DNA of 64,000 nt, from the NCBI RefSeq assembly GCF_000764305.2, contig NW_025944591.1, forward strand, positions 62,001 to 126,000, in the 5' to 3' direction. The notes below the pieces were generated by a model. It ran no database searches, was not told where the DNA came from, and saw only the letters and a list, made by a program, of their open reading frames with translations. Both the position numbers and the translations under genes were made by a program. Every line of letters begins with the position of its first letter. Positions within the stretch are counted from its first letter, which is position 1. The stretch is from Hyalella azteca (taxonomy: Eukaryota > Arthropoda > Malacostraca > Amphipoda > Hyalellidae). This document shows, one piece after another, positions 11,271-22,239 of the stretch.

Positions 11271-11392
11271 AAAAGAGAAGAATTATTGGAAGAAAATGGG
11301 GTCGATGTGAACAACTTACCCCATAATCAAGAAAAGAGAAGAATTATTGGAAGAAAATGGGGTCGATATGAACAACTTACCCCATAATCAAG
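11271..11392. repeat. 61-bp direct duplication
   Basis: Two nearly identical 61-bp units begin at 11271 and 11332 (AAAAGAGAAGAATTATTGGA...CCCATAATCAAG), with a truncated third unit start at 11393. They lie in element C. Confidence 0.85.
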
Positions 11393-11411
11393 AAAAGAGA
11401 AGAATGAAGAA

Positions 11412-11624
11412 GAAAGGAATTTAGAAATTCCCTGCGCCGTACCCAGTGCTGGGAGTGGCCGCGCGCGTCTTCCTTGGTTTGCGGCTTGGAGTCGTCACTT
11501 CAGCAGCCTTTACCTTCAACATGTTTAGGTGGTCAGGCGTTGGCAATCCAAGAGCTACAAGAAGGTTTCCTTTCTCGTATCCAATGTTGTGGTCCAAGAC
11601 CGTGCCACGNACGTAGAGAGACAA
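11412..11624 (-). pseudogene. Unidentified ORF fragment inside element C
   Basis: A 67-residue reading frame with one undefined base (N at 11610). It contains TVLDHNIGYEKGNLLVALGL and a basic stretch KPRKTRAATP near its end. The block has distinctly higher GC than the surrounding element and reads like real protein, but I do not recognise the family. There is no ATG context or promoter evidence. It may be a captured host or foreign gene fragment. Confidence 0.35.
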
Positions 11625-11940
11625 GTTTAGTCTCGTTAGAAGCGTAATTTTTTAAGCTTTAAAATGAGTGTAAAAACCCAAAAAGTGAAAATTTTCGATT
11701 TTTCGGGAGACGCTCCCCTTAATATAAAGGAAAACTAGAGAAGTGTTGTAATTACCCATGGTGTCGGAATATACCGCATTTACCCTACTCAAGAAAATAT
11801 TTTTGATTTTTCTGTCTTCTAATTTATTTTTATGTCTTGATTAATTGAGCTATTCCTGCAAAGTTTTATTCACTGAGTCATTCTTGCAAAGTTTTTTACT
11901 CTCTTATGACAATTTTAATCATTATTTAGCATCAATTAAA

Positions 11941-14900
11941 ATGCAGAAAAAGGCAGTGGGGTATTGTGATCTTAATATTCTTTCTGATAGCAAAGATCTC
12001 AAAAAAACAGTACTAGAAGCGTTACGATTGGGCTTTCAAACCATAGCTATCAATACTGTTGTTCATACTGAACCAAGTTATGAAGAATCAAAATCCAACA
12101 AAAAGAAAGGTTAGTTCTTGATATGCAGCTGTATTGTTACCTTTTTTTTTACATAGAAATAAATATTCTCAGAAGGAACTAAACCAGATTCATTTCAAGA
12201 GTCTGCATGACTGGTATGAGCACTAAGATTTGCTGCACTTAATGTAATCACTTAGCTAATTGTGTGTAACTCCAAACTTACATGCAATGAGCATTTAAAT
12301 TTTTTCTGCTCGAGTCATTTATTTGCTATTGCTGTTAAGTGATTAAATGGCCAAAAGCCATTAACACTTATACATGAAATTAATCATTGATGCTAATTAA
12401 ATTTTGTGATGGAATGAGTGTAGGCCTGATCAGAAATTTCACTGTCCTGACAGCCATTCAAGATTTTCATCTCTGTGCTGTAGGTACTAAACTTTGTCAC
12501 AAAATCTTGAGTTTTGGAGGAAAATCTATACTTTCCTACAGCATTTGTTAATTTTCCTAAAATTTACTTGATCCTTTCCATCTACTACAAAACTTATAAG
12601 TTGCTGCATGTGGGGTGCATATTACACAGGTGCTTAGCAACAGGTTACTAAGATTGATACAATGAATAAAAATGTTTAATGAACAAATAATGAATACAGC
12701 AATCCCTTGATTAACGCGGTTAATAAATCCCCGAGTTTTACCGTGTTAAGCAAAACTGCGCTAATCAAACTTAAGAATATATGGGAATAATTATAATGAA
12801 TCCTCAAAAATAGCAAAGGAAAGGAAAATTATGTAGTTTGTTAAAAGTGAGCAGTAGATATGGCAGCGATCTTGACCAGCTGAAGACTAACGAGTAACTA
12901 GCCCTTTACGCACTGAATTGTTTCGAAAGTGAAAAAACAATCTGAATTACTTTTCAGATCATGCGCAGTCTTTGTGTTGTACTGGCAGTAGCGGCGCGCC
13001 TACTCCATCGAACGTCGTTTGAACGAGTTCAAACATGTGACGCTACCGTCACACTCGCGGCTAGACTCCAAACATGTAATTACTCTCGGTAGAAGCTTTT
13101 ATTTTCTGTGTGACGAATTCGTCACACCAGGGCTTAATTAAAGGGCTAGAGCACCGGCATGACGCACTTACCGGCGAACGTTGCCGAACTCGATCATTCG
13201 AGTTATGAACGAGACAAGGCGTGGTTAAACCGACTCTGTAGTCAGCACGAGTGTCTACGGAACGGGACCTTATTTAAAGAATTATTGGCTGAAATTCATA
13301 AAGTAACAACATTTGGCAAATTTTTCCAAAAGTCGTAACAAAAGTAACAACATAAGATCAAATAAGCAAAAAGTAACACTTTTGTTACGAACGTAACACC
13401 TCTGGCTAGAGGCTGTAAAATGATGCGTTGTGAAAAAAAAGTCGCGCTAATCAAAACTGGCACCGCGTAGATTAAGGGTAGGTCGCAAATTTTTTTTCCG
13501 CGTTAATCAAAACCGCGGTATTCAAAACCGTGCTAATCAAGGGATTGCTGTAAACCAATTTTAAAAGAATAATGATTGCAGTGGAAATGCATCTAACTTG
13601 CAATGGATGCATTGTGAGTGTTTTTCTTTCTTAACACTCTGACTGTGACTACCGAAAAAGCCCGTATTCCTTTGATGCGACTCTTTCACATTTGAATAAC
13701 TTTGGTTACAGACAAGACAGCAAGATGGGAGTTAATGCACCACTCTTGCCTAAATGAGCTTTACAAGATTCTAACATAAAAACCGTGAGCCTTTACGAGT
13801 ACATGTTGCTTGGAACAATAACTTTTGTCTTTCTAGGTATTGTGCAATATATGAGGTACACAGCATTCATTATAAAGCTCCAGTAAAAAGTATGTATTAC
13901 ACAAGCATTGAAGTTTGAAATAACCTAGTTTGTAATGTTAAATAACATAGTTCAAAATCAAAATGTTACTGTGATATTCAAGCTACAAAGCTTCTAGAGT
14001 AGAATAGAACGAGTACGGGTAGGTTATAAATCATATCAAATGATGCCTTACAATACTGCACCAAGATGAGGCATAAAAAGATAAAGAAAACTTTTTAAGT
14101 TGTTAACAACAACTAATACAAGGGCTTTCTACAACCAATTCTAAAGTCAATAAAAATCAGTGGGTATGAATGAATTTGTTCAACACAACTAAATGTATTG
14201 CCTCTCATAATAATAAAAACATGCAAATAAATGCTACCAAGATCAAACCGCACCGATAGACGAGTTCTGCATTTCGGCTGTATATTACTTTGAAGATGAT
14301 GATGATAGGGTGAACTTCATGACAAGCTACTGATGTGGGTGCTACTTTGAAATTATTGCAAATTGCAAGTTTAAACTGAAAAAAAGACAAAAAGCCAGAA
14401 ATATTATCTATCTATTTGGGGAATCCATTAATCATCCGTACACTGGGAATCCATTTCAATGCGTATCTTGCTTTCATAACAGCATTCACCATTAGTTAGC
14501 CCACTTCTGGATGCCTAGTACAGTGCTTGCTACCTTGGGACTTGAGCAAAATCCTTTCTGAGGTGGTGGTCGAGCACTGACTTGTTCAAACACGAAACCA
14601 ATTTTCCCATAAGAAATAATTGAAAGTATACTTATCCATTCATACTATTAAGAAAGGTATATATATATACCTAAAATATGATAAGAATGTGTATGAAAAC
14701 AACAATGAAGACGTCAATGTATGCAAGTAGTACATGATAGAGATGAATGAAGCATTATAAACCATTTTGTATAATTTTTATAAAATAATTGTTTTGGAGA
14801 GGTAACATTTAAAAGTTTAAATCTGGGAAGAAATGCTCAAACTACATATGTGATATGTCTTACGCCGCTGGCAGGCTGAGTTTAACTGATGCCTGCGCAC

Positions 14901-17512
14901 TGGCCGAGAAGGACCTAGGAGCATGTTTGTGTTGAGTACCAAAAATCTGTACAAGGCCCGATGCATTTTCTACCTAATTTTTTGGTCAAGAACCGATTTG
15001 GTTGAGTAAAGAGGTGGTCGAGTACTGAGGTACCACTGCATTTATTTTCCCTCTTTGATACTACATGCACGAGCCGAAAAAATATTTTTCATCATTTGAA
15101 TAGGATAACATCTTTTATTTCATACTTCCTTTTTTACCCACTCATTATTTCGTGCTTGATTCTAATCAATTATTCTTCTAATCCAATTGTCCAACATTTT
15201 TATATGTTTTTAAGGACCTTTTTGACAATATTCTATCAAATATTTTACAAATTTATTATGAGCTAAACTTGATCAGCAGGACATTTTCAAAAAAGTAATT
15301 TTTTAAAAACGTGTACCACATCTGAAGCACTCCGTAGTTTGGGATATGCATGCATGTGCCATATATGGCGTACATTGCATTCAAAGTGTTGAAGGCTATA
15401 AAATTAAACTAAATATTTAGCAGAATTTCCTAACTAGTCATTTTCTACCTAAAAATTGCCCAATTACTTCAAGCACTTCAGCAACAGGTTTTGTAGGTAA
15501 AAAGACAGGGAAATAATATTCTGCAGTGTGTCTCATTTCATAGCCTTTCCCTGCTCATGAGGTCTCATAAAGTTCATGACTCTGATGCAGTCATGCTTGT
15601 GATTTACTGTACCTACAAATGGCTACAGTATAATAGCTGCATATTGTCAATTAGCAATTGGTAGCTTTCTCGTTTTCAAATCATTTAGATTTCACATTAT
15701 ATGCACCATTTATTTTAATAATTCTAAGGAATATATCACAAAAAAACTGACATTTTTAACCCCCTGTATTTTTTATAACCATCAGATTCTGGAAACAAGG
15801 GTGACCAGTGCATTATTCCAGCACCAACTCGTGTATCTCTTTCTCCTGATGACTTGAAGCAATATGGCATTGCAGAAGAGCCTGTTCTGCTGTCAAGGCT
15901 CACACTTGTATACAAAGACACAACTCGACCTTTTCTTCATAAAGCTAAAGCTGCTATAGAAGAATATGATGTAGTTGCCTTCACCCCACTCTCTGAAGAG
16001 GCTTTCAAACAGGTCAGTTCTATCCACATGCACATCTTGAACATATTTCTGATGGTTGGTTGCCCTATCTAACTTTTTGTTTTTTGACAAAATTCTATTT
16101 TATATTAATTCAATATTAGTTGTGAATCGCATTGTGTCTGAAAAGTCTGGCTGTTTATTTACTCAGAAATAAAATGCTTCAAACTTACGACAGTCTTTCA
16201 TTTGATAATCTACCACTAACTGAATAGAATGCAGAGGTTTGAAATTGCAATTCCGAGCAGAAGTGTGAAATTACTATTTCAATTTATTCTTCTGTGAAAT
16301 TAAGAATGCATCATTAAATTAGGTATTGGTTGCTTGAACATTCATTTGAGAATGATATGTGATGATCTTTTGAGGTATTTTGTTTGTCAATTTTCTATTC
16401 AATGTATGTTGATTAAACTTCATACAAATTTTCTTGACTTATAGTCATTGGTTTTCTGCAGCTTGTTTTCTTGCTATTATCATGTAAGGTCATGTCAGTT
16501 ATTAAAAAATGAATGCAAGTTCAGTTTAAATTAATTTTATGTAAAGATCAATTATTGTTCTTTATTAGACTGCAACCTAATTTGAGTCTGATGTTTTGAG
16601 TTATCATACTGAGAGAAAATAGTAATTCCATGATTGTTGTAAAAACCATATTTGAGGTGAACAAATAATAATTTGCTTGTGTATGCAGGTGTGCCAGAGT
16701 TTGATGTACGTGGACATCATCTGCCTTGACCCTGACAGTCAACTCTGCAGTTCAAAGCTGCCCAGAAACTTGTGCCGACTTGCTGTGGAGCGAGACATGT
16801 ATTTTGAGGTTAAAATGGCCATTAATTAATTAAGCATCAACTCTGCAGAATTTGTTAATGCCTTAATTCATTTAATATGCTATATTGTGTTTGTGGAAAG
16901 CGGCTGGCTTCCACACTGGAAGTTCAGCATTCTTTATCATAATCAATTTATCTCAATCTGCTATTAACAATACCCTAAGAACCAGATGATTAACAGTGTA
17001 TTTGATATTTCAATTCTAGTACTTGATATTTCTGTAAGGTAATAACAGTACATACATCTGCCTAACAAGAATTATCTTCAGTTTTTACGACATAAATCAC
17101 GCTCATTTACATTTTCCCGCAAAACTTATTTTTTGTTACATTGCAGCTGCAATATGGACCGTGTATTGGGTCGCGCAACATATCGTCGTGGCAGAGCACA
17201 ATACGTCTGGGCCACCTACTCTCTGACTACATCAACAGCCGCAATGTTATTGTTACCAGCGCCACCGCGTCACCAGAACCCATCAGATCGCCTGCTGATG
17301 TGATAGCCATGGCCAGGTTTTTTGGATTGAGTCTTGGTGCTGCTCACAGCTCGGTGTCTGCACTGTGCCATGACACAGTACATTGTGCATTACAGCGCCG
17401 GGCTGGTGCTAATAAGTGCAATGTACTCATTGATTTTGGAGATAACGTCTCCAAAGATAATGTGGCCAATCGCAAAAATGCTCCTAAACGGAAGGCTGGT
17501 GAAATGCTTTAG
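11941..17512 (+). CDS. RPP30: Ribonuclease P/MRP protein subunit p30 (RPP30), 4 coding exons
   Basis: RPP30 is a protein subunit of nuclear RNase P and RNase MRP, which remove the 5' leader of pre-tRNAs and process rRNA. Proposed coding exons are 11941-12109, 15786-16012, 16689-16808 and 17147-17512; all junctions are GT-AG and phases agree, giving about 293 aa (human about 268). The start, MQKKAVGYCDLNIL, matches the family's short N-terminus before its first beta strand. Exon 2 has LSRLTLVYKD and YDVVAFTPLSEEAF, exon 3 MYVDIICLD, and exon 4 ISSWQSTIRLGHLL, NVIVTSATASPEPIRSP and VIAMARFFGLS, the usual TIM-barrel order, followed by a basic tail (PKRKAGEML). The first intron (3.7 kb) is full of transposon relics. 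The nearest upstream TE end is about 155 bp from the ATG, so the promoter must lie in or beside the repeat tower, or an untranslated exon lies further upstream. Confidence 0.9.
12697..13550. mobile_element. pogo/Tigger-like MITE in RPP30 intron 1
   Basis: TA at 12695-12696 and 13551-13552 flank the termini CAGCAATCCCTTGATTAACG / CTAATCAAGGGATTGCTG; about 22 of the outer 25 bases pair. The CAGxAATCCCTxGATTA start resembles pogo/Tigger-type ends. 854 bp with no transposase. Inner repeats of the CGCGCTAATCAAA phrase occur at both sides. Confidence 0.75.
13632..15393. mobile_element. Possible decayed piggyBac relic
   Basis: The right side (15309-15393: GTACCACAT..., ATATATGGCGTACATTGCAT, then AAAGTGTTGA) aligns by eye with the right end of PB1 at 7727-7803. 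The left side (TTAACACTCTGACTG... GCCCGTATTCC) resembles PB1's left end. The terminal TTAA on the right is mutated. No transposase reading frame. A Tigger-like element (14521-15038) lies inside. Ends are tentative. Confidence 0.35.
14521..15038. mobile_element. pogo/Tigger-like element (degraded)
   Basis: The left part reads CAGTGCTTGCTACCTTGGGA, then GTCGAGCACTGA, then CCAATTTTCCCATAAGAAAT; the right end reads GTCGAGTACTGAGGTACCAC then TG. This order is the familiar terminal pattern of Tigger-type elements. 518 bp, no ORF, duplications unclear. Confidence 0.5.
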
Positions 17513-17829
17513 TTTATGTGTCGCTGCAGTCGGTGACTCCTGACTACACGAATCTTTCCAACTAGTAAAAATCTTCGAATTATCTGTTTTTCGCCAATGA
17601 CCGCTTATATTCATCTCTAATCACACATTCTGTCTCCAGTTAGTTAAAAGTAAATACCGAGATCGTTAGATAGTATGGCTTTAACTCGTGGATGTTGAAA
17701 ATTCTAAATAACTTCCCCTCACGTGGATCACAAACCTAATTGGAAATTCTTACTAAGCTTACAGCTCGGCTTTGTGATCACTGTTTTATTTCCCTCATAA
17801 TCGTTCCCAAATTCGCCGTCGCGGGCGCA

Positions 17830-18360
17830 ATCAATGGACGCTTTTACGCTTTTAAAGAATTGTTTCGCTCTACCTAAACTCCAGTACATCCTACGTGCGT
17901 CTCCTGCATATACGCGGGTAGGTGATTTGGAGCGGATCGATGAGGTGTTGGTTTCTGCCCTCTCGACCATCACCAATGTCAGCTTCGAGCGCGAATCTCT
18001 TGAACAAGCTGTGTTGCCGGTCCGGCTGGGAGGCCTGGGTAGGATTGTAAATAAATACCTAGATAAGTATGGAAAATTTCAGATCGTCATCTCATTTACG
18101 AGTGGAGTAAAGTTCACCCTAATTAGTGAAGAACTGCTTAGGAACCTGTCCGGGACCTCGCGGCTCTCAAGCACCACCTTAAGTACAAAAAGTTACGCGA
18201 ACTTAGCGAAGTTTCGTTAATCTCTGCCCTGATGGCTTAACGGTTTTCCCGTTGTTCCTAGCTCCTGTCGACTCAGTGCGCAGAGCGCGTGGATGGAAGG
18301 AGGTTGTGTCGTGTCAGCGGCATCAGCGTAGACTGACTAGGGTGCATATGGAGAAATAAG
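17830..18360 (+). pseudogene. Non-LTR retroelement RT C-terminal region (fragment)
   Basis: The frame 17834-18220 reads DAFTLLKNCFALPKLQYILR, ERIDEVLVSALSTITNVSFE and QAVLPVRLGGLG. This is the conserved thumb/connection region after the RT palm in several LINE families: an 'ALPKL.Y.LR' helix, then 'LPVR.GGLG'. The 5' half with the catalytic YxDD is missing, and stops break the frame after 18220. It starts about 320 bp beyond the RPP30 stop codon and may overlap its 3' UTR. Confidence 0.6.
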
Positions 18361-19020
18361 TGTGACGTTATCCAAATAGCAATGCACTTGTTGTGATCAT
18401 TCATCAAAATTTCTTGCGATCAGGGCAAAAAAATTGCACTATTCCCATTCAAAACTAGAAAACTTTTTAGAGAGACCTAGAATTTAGAAAATTTTATGAG
18501 TTTTGAGTTGTGACTGTCAGAGAAAAAAAGAAATATGTGTACGGAGCTAAAAAAAATGGTTGGCTTGTCAACCTCCACATAATTTTGAATCAAAAAGGCA
18601 TGAAGATATTTTGAATCAAAAGGCATAAAACTCTTGAACATGAATATCAACATTTGCTTGTAAATTGAAACACAAGAGAAAAACAAATTAGCTTCTGGTA
18701 TAAACTCAATCGAATATTATTTCCTAAAAGCACTAGCACGATCCCATATTATACCTTAGTCTCATTATTGACAAAATTCTATTACAATTCAACTTGCTGC
18801 TAGTAAATTAATAGTCTCATCTTGCTTCATCACTCAAAATTTGTACGTAACTCCGCTTACGACACCTCCGAGCAGGCGTACAGTTATGCACAAATTTTTG
18901 TACGTAGCTTCCCGCGCAAATGTTTCGATAATAACACTCAGTAGAGTCACGTCTACTTAGCTGTACTTACGCTAAACGTTAGCGGCTACGTATACTTAGC
19001 ATGTTTTGATAATCCGGCCC
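18361..19020. other. Intergenic, nothing recognised
   Basis: AT-rich DNA. The stretch 18840-19010 is a more GC-balanced block with repeated TACGTA/TACTTAGC words that reads like a repeat, but I could not place it in a family. Confidence 0.4.
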
Positions 19021-19021
19021 C

Positions 19022-19178
19022 TGGTCAGAATCGGCAAGGAGGCCGGGTGGTTAAGCGCAGCAGAATTGTAGCAGTGCGTTGCGAGTTCGAGACCTCAAAA
19101 TGCTGTGAATGTTCTGCGATGTAAAGAATCGGCAACAGGCCTACGGCCTAATAAACTCTGAAACCGCTATTATATTAT
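19022..19178 (+). mobile_element. tRNA-derived SINE (single unit)
   Basis: Contains GGTTAAGCGCAGC (A-box region) and GCGAGTTCGAGACC (B box fitting GWTCRANNC), then AATGCTGTGAATGTTCTGCG, and ends in a TATTATATTA tail. It is about 85% identical by eye to the 3' unit at 2985-3158. Confidence 0.7.
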
Positions 19179-19224
19179 ATCACATATCGCTCGGGCAGCT
19201 GCTCGCTACTGGCTCATTGAGGAA

Positions 19225-20010
19225 TCGACATTGGATTGTTTGGAAAAATATTTGAGGATCGTCTAAAGCATGTAAGTGAACATAGGCTAGGAGATGTAGA
19301 AGCGGACTTCGTGAGGAGCAGGAGAGGTGTACGACGAGGCTGCATATTGACTTCGTTCCGGTTTATCCTCTACACAGAAAAGATGGCTGCTAGTTTTGAA
19401 AGAAAGGATGTTGCTGTGCACGTGGGCGTTGAAAGTTTCAAGTGCTTCTGTAAGCTAACGATGCTAAAATTCTGAGCAAAAAATAGTGAAGTAAGTAGTG
19501 TAACCGTGTAAGGTAGGGAAGAGCCATATACTTATAAATAGGTCAACTGACTATAAGCAGAGTGTGGCAGTTGAAGAGAGTACTAGTTTGATTACAAATG
19601 AGTAGGTACTTAGTAGTATGTGTAGAAGAAGCGAGATGTGAAAGAACTAAGACCATGAATGTAGGTGGAGTAAATCAGTCTTCAGTGGATGGGTATAGTT
19701 GGAAATACAGCAAACTTGAGAGCGGGTAGGTATGAAGTATAAAGGTGAGTGAGTGTCGCAGTTCAAAGTATTCTGCGAACACACTGTGATAGCATACAGT
19801 GATAGTGAGCTAGATAGACCGGAATTGATACAGAATGGATTGACGAGATTGGTACTAGGAGCTCTCAGGTGGACTGTAGTGGAGGTCTTGATAATGAAAT
19901 GGAGTACCTACAGGGAGAGAATAATGACAAGAGTTTGGAGATACAGAGTAAGACTAGATCGATTTGACGGTGAAAAGTGGGCGTAAAAGAGAATCATTTG
20001 AATTATGAGG
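19225..20010 (+). pseudogene. LINE reverse transcriptase (decayed)
   Basis: The frame at 19236-19475 includes RRGVRRGCILTSFRFILYTE, equivalent to the conserved 'G.RQG..LSPLLFN.Y' RT block, followed by residues consistent with the approach to the YADD motif before a stop. A later in-frame piece at 19753-19986 (LIQNGLTRLVLGALRWTVVE, STYRERIMTRVWRYRVRL) corresponds to the C-terminal LINE tail. Stops and shifts separate the pieces, so it is not functional. It is a different family from the piece at 17830-18360. Confidence 0.7.
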
Positions 20011-20229
20011 GTGAGAAAATAGCGACTTAGATTTCACGTACGAAAGTGTGATTTGCACGCGTCATGTGTAAGTAAGCCAAGGGACTAATGGGTACTGATC
20101 ATAAAACTAGCTGTGACTGAATTCAATTACGACATAAAAATGATAAAATATTGTCCAAAAAGTGCTAAGAAATTTGTTCGAATTCCCTATTCCATATCTA
20201 AAAAAATTACACGCGCTTAGTAGGCTGTA

Positions 20230-20690
20230 TCATTCATGCAGGAGTTCACCTAAAGCACATGGATTGATAACATAACAAAGCAATGTCGGCGCTGAAGAGT
20301 AGGCCTGATGAGGCCTGTCGCCGATTCTTGTACTATTCGTGACTTGTTCACAGATGATCCGAAGGCATGTCCTTTGAACGGAATTTTTCAAAATTGACGA
20401 TAGTTTGAAATAGCTACTAGACTTCCACCGGGTTCGATATGGTGCTAAGGCTAGGCATTTCAAGTTTGAACATATATTTTTCCATAGTTTTATCTGGTCT
20501 GTTCTTGAACGCGTTTATACTTGGAGCGTCAACGATGTAATCACGGAGGCTGTTCCAAATGTTGGCAGTTCGAAGCGAAATGTGGTAGCGTGGAGAAGTT
20601 GCAATGCATTTTTTTAGTATATAGTCGTGGCTCCTGCTGTTGGTTCTTGTTTCAAATTTTAGTAATCCTTCTGGGACCTTTATGATTGTT
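20230..20690 (-). pseudogene. CR1-like LINE 3' end
   Basis: Read on the minus strand from about 20680: FETRTNSRSHDYILKK, then SPRYHISLRTANIWNSLRDY, then IVDAPSINAFKNRPDK. This is the typical C-terminus of CR1/Jockey-clade reverse transcriptases ('R..FF..R....WN.LP..VV.A.S...FK...D'). The frame then runs through 20463-20230 as non-conserved 3' sequence. A shorter copy lies at 345-515. Confidence 0.7.
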
Positions 20691-20947
20691 ACTAATTATT
20701 TTCGCTCATTAGTCATTAGAGTGAAGTTTTTAGTCATTATCAAATCCATGCGAGTTTTCATATTTTTTACTTTTGGTTACCTACATGATTTTGATCTTCA
20801 ATAATTACTGACATGTTCGACATGGGGTTTACAAAGTAATGTATCAAACCAACTATTGAGCCACAATTTCTACTGGTACTGTTAAAGAATTGAATCTGAA
20901 GTGCTCATCAATGCAGATTTATGACCACATAACGATAGTGACTCAAT

Positions 20948-21595
20948 CGACAATTTTACGGACCCGCCTGCGGACTCGCCTGCTGACTCGCACAACTGGG
21001 CCTCTCATAATTCCTTCAATACTTAACGGATCTGCATGAATTTTGGAATGTGAGTACTAATTATCGATACGCTGCCGCAGGAATTATTACAGATTTTTAC
21101 ATGAATTATTTTTTAATTAAAACCAATAAACGTATTTTTTAAGCAACTGGGCCGCTCATAATTCCTTCAATACTTAACGGATCTGCATGAATTTTGGAAT
21201 ATGAGTATTAATTATCGATACGCTGCCGCAGGAATTATTACAGATTTTTACATGACTTATTATTGGGTTAGGTTAGGTTAAGTTAGGTTAGGAAATAATT
21301 CATGCAAAAATCTGTAATAATTCCTGCGGCAGCGTATCGATAATTAATACTCACGTTCCAAAATTCATTCAGATCCGTTAAGTATTGAAGGAATTTTGAG
21401 CGGCCCAGTTGCTTAAAAAATACGTTCATTGGTTTTAATTGAAAAATAATTCATGTAAAAATCTGTAATAATTCCTGCGGCAGCGTATCGATAATTAATA
21501 CTCAAATTCCAAAATTCATGCAGATCCATTAAGTATTGAAGGAATTATGAGCGGCTCAGTTGCGCGAGTCCGCTGGCGCGTCCGTAGAATTGTCG
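20948..21595. mobile_element. Foldback element E with arms of tandem ~150-bp monomers
   Basis: The outer ends are inverted (CGACAATTTTACGGACCCGC / GGCGCGTCCGTAGAATTGTC). Each arm holds two direct monomers of about 150 bp (starts near 20993 and 21144 on the left) beginning AACTGGGCCGCTCATAATTC and ending GATTTTTACATGAATTATT. The right arm is the mirror image. The short centre (21266-21292) is TTAGG-like. 648 bp, no coding content. It is structurally and by sequence related to element F at 61079-62206. Confidence 0.85.
21266..21292. repeat. TTAGG-like telomeric repeat at the foldback centre
   Basis: Four to five consecutive GGTTA units (GGTTAGGTTAGGTTAAGTTA, then GGTTAGG), the arthropod telomere unit, form the spacer between the arms of element E. 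It is too short and internal to be a chromosome end. Confidence 0.7.
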
Positions 21596-21599
21596 ATCG

Positions 21600-22239
21600 A
21601 GTACGATAGTGTTTGAAAATTATTAGCTTGGGCAAGATTGGAAGAGTAGAATGACAACGATTGGAACAAGTGAATTTTGCACGATGCCACTAGCTCAATA
21701 ATTAGAGTCGCTTACGACAAGCTTTCGTCTCGAATTGTCTCAAATAAATAAAAAATTAAAACGCGGATGAATATCGAAAGGGTTAGACTAGTGAGCAAAA
21801 CCTCGGTCAATGTTAGCTTACGAATCTATTCTGCTATATTATGTTATTTATGCTGCTGTAATGGTTGAAAAAGTTCCAAACCCACAGAAGAAATCTCAAT
21901 ATCTAATCTTACCCACCATGCGTGTCATCAAGTTTTTGACTATTGGTTCCTACATGATTTTGATTTTCAATGATCACTGCGATTTTTGAAATGATTACTC
22001 AATCGACACATAGTCTGAAAATTTAGATTGTATGTGTATGAGAGAAAATATATAGTAACAATCATTCCATGTGATTTAGCTGAACTCCAGCATCAATAAT
22101 ACCGTCAATTACACGCGTGCGAAATTTTTAAGATATTGAATAGTGAATTTGAAATTTAATTCGATCGAAATTTTAATTAAAATCAAAGTGGAAGTACGAA
22201 TAAGTAATATTTTAACACCTTTTGGACAATATTTTCAGT
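21600..22239. other. Intergenic, presumed NAP1 promoter-proximal DNA
   Basis: No repeat family or ORF recognised. AT-rich sequence just upstream of the probable NAP1 first exon. Confidence 0.35.

Larger units (their letters stand above)
9537..11718. mobile_element. Element C: TTAA-flanked 2.18-kb element inside A2
   Basis: TTAA at 9533-9536 and 11719-11722 flank terminal inverted repeats GGGGAGCGTCTCCC / GGGAGACGCTCCCC. TTAA duplication points to piggyBac-like (or Kolobok-like) mobilisation, but the termini differ completely from PB1 and PB2. The content is AT-rich sequence with a GATCAATCTGAAATTTGGTA motif, a full family B element (9772-10741), a 61-bp duplication, and a GC-richer block with a minus-strand ORF at 11412-11624. 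No transposase recognised. Confidence 0.75.
8673..11785 (-). mobile_element. Family A MITE copy A2 (inverted, split by element C)
   Basis: Mirror image of A1: 8675-9532 is the reverse complement of about 7950-8665. The outer end reads GGAATATACCGCATTTACCC at 11766-11785, followed by TA. The copy is split at a TTAA by the 2.18-kb element C (9537-11718); without it A2 is about 0.93 kb. A1 and A2 meet at 8671-8672 and form an inverted pair of more than 700 bp per arm, expected to be prone to hairpin formation and assembly error. The outer end lies only about 155 bp upstream of the RPP30 start codon. Confidence 0.8.

Noticed and set aside
19022..19178. tRNA gene
   Set aside because: A and B boxes are present, but there is no cloverleaf acceptor or anticodon stem, and a TTA tail and a second dispersed copy indicate a SINE.
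21266..21292. Chromosome end
   Set aside because: Only four to five TTAGG-type units, internal to a foldback element, with ordinary sequence on both sides.
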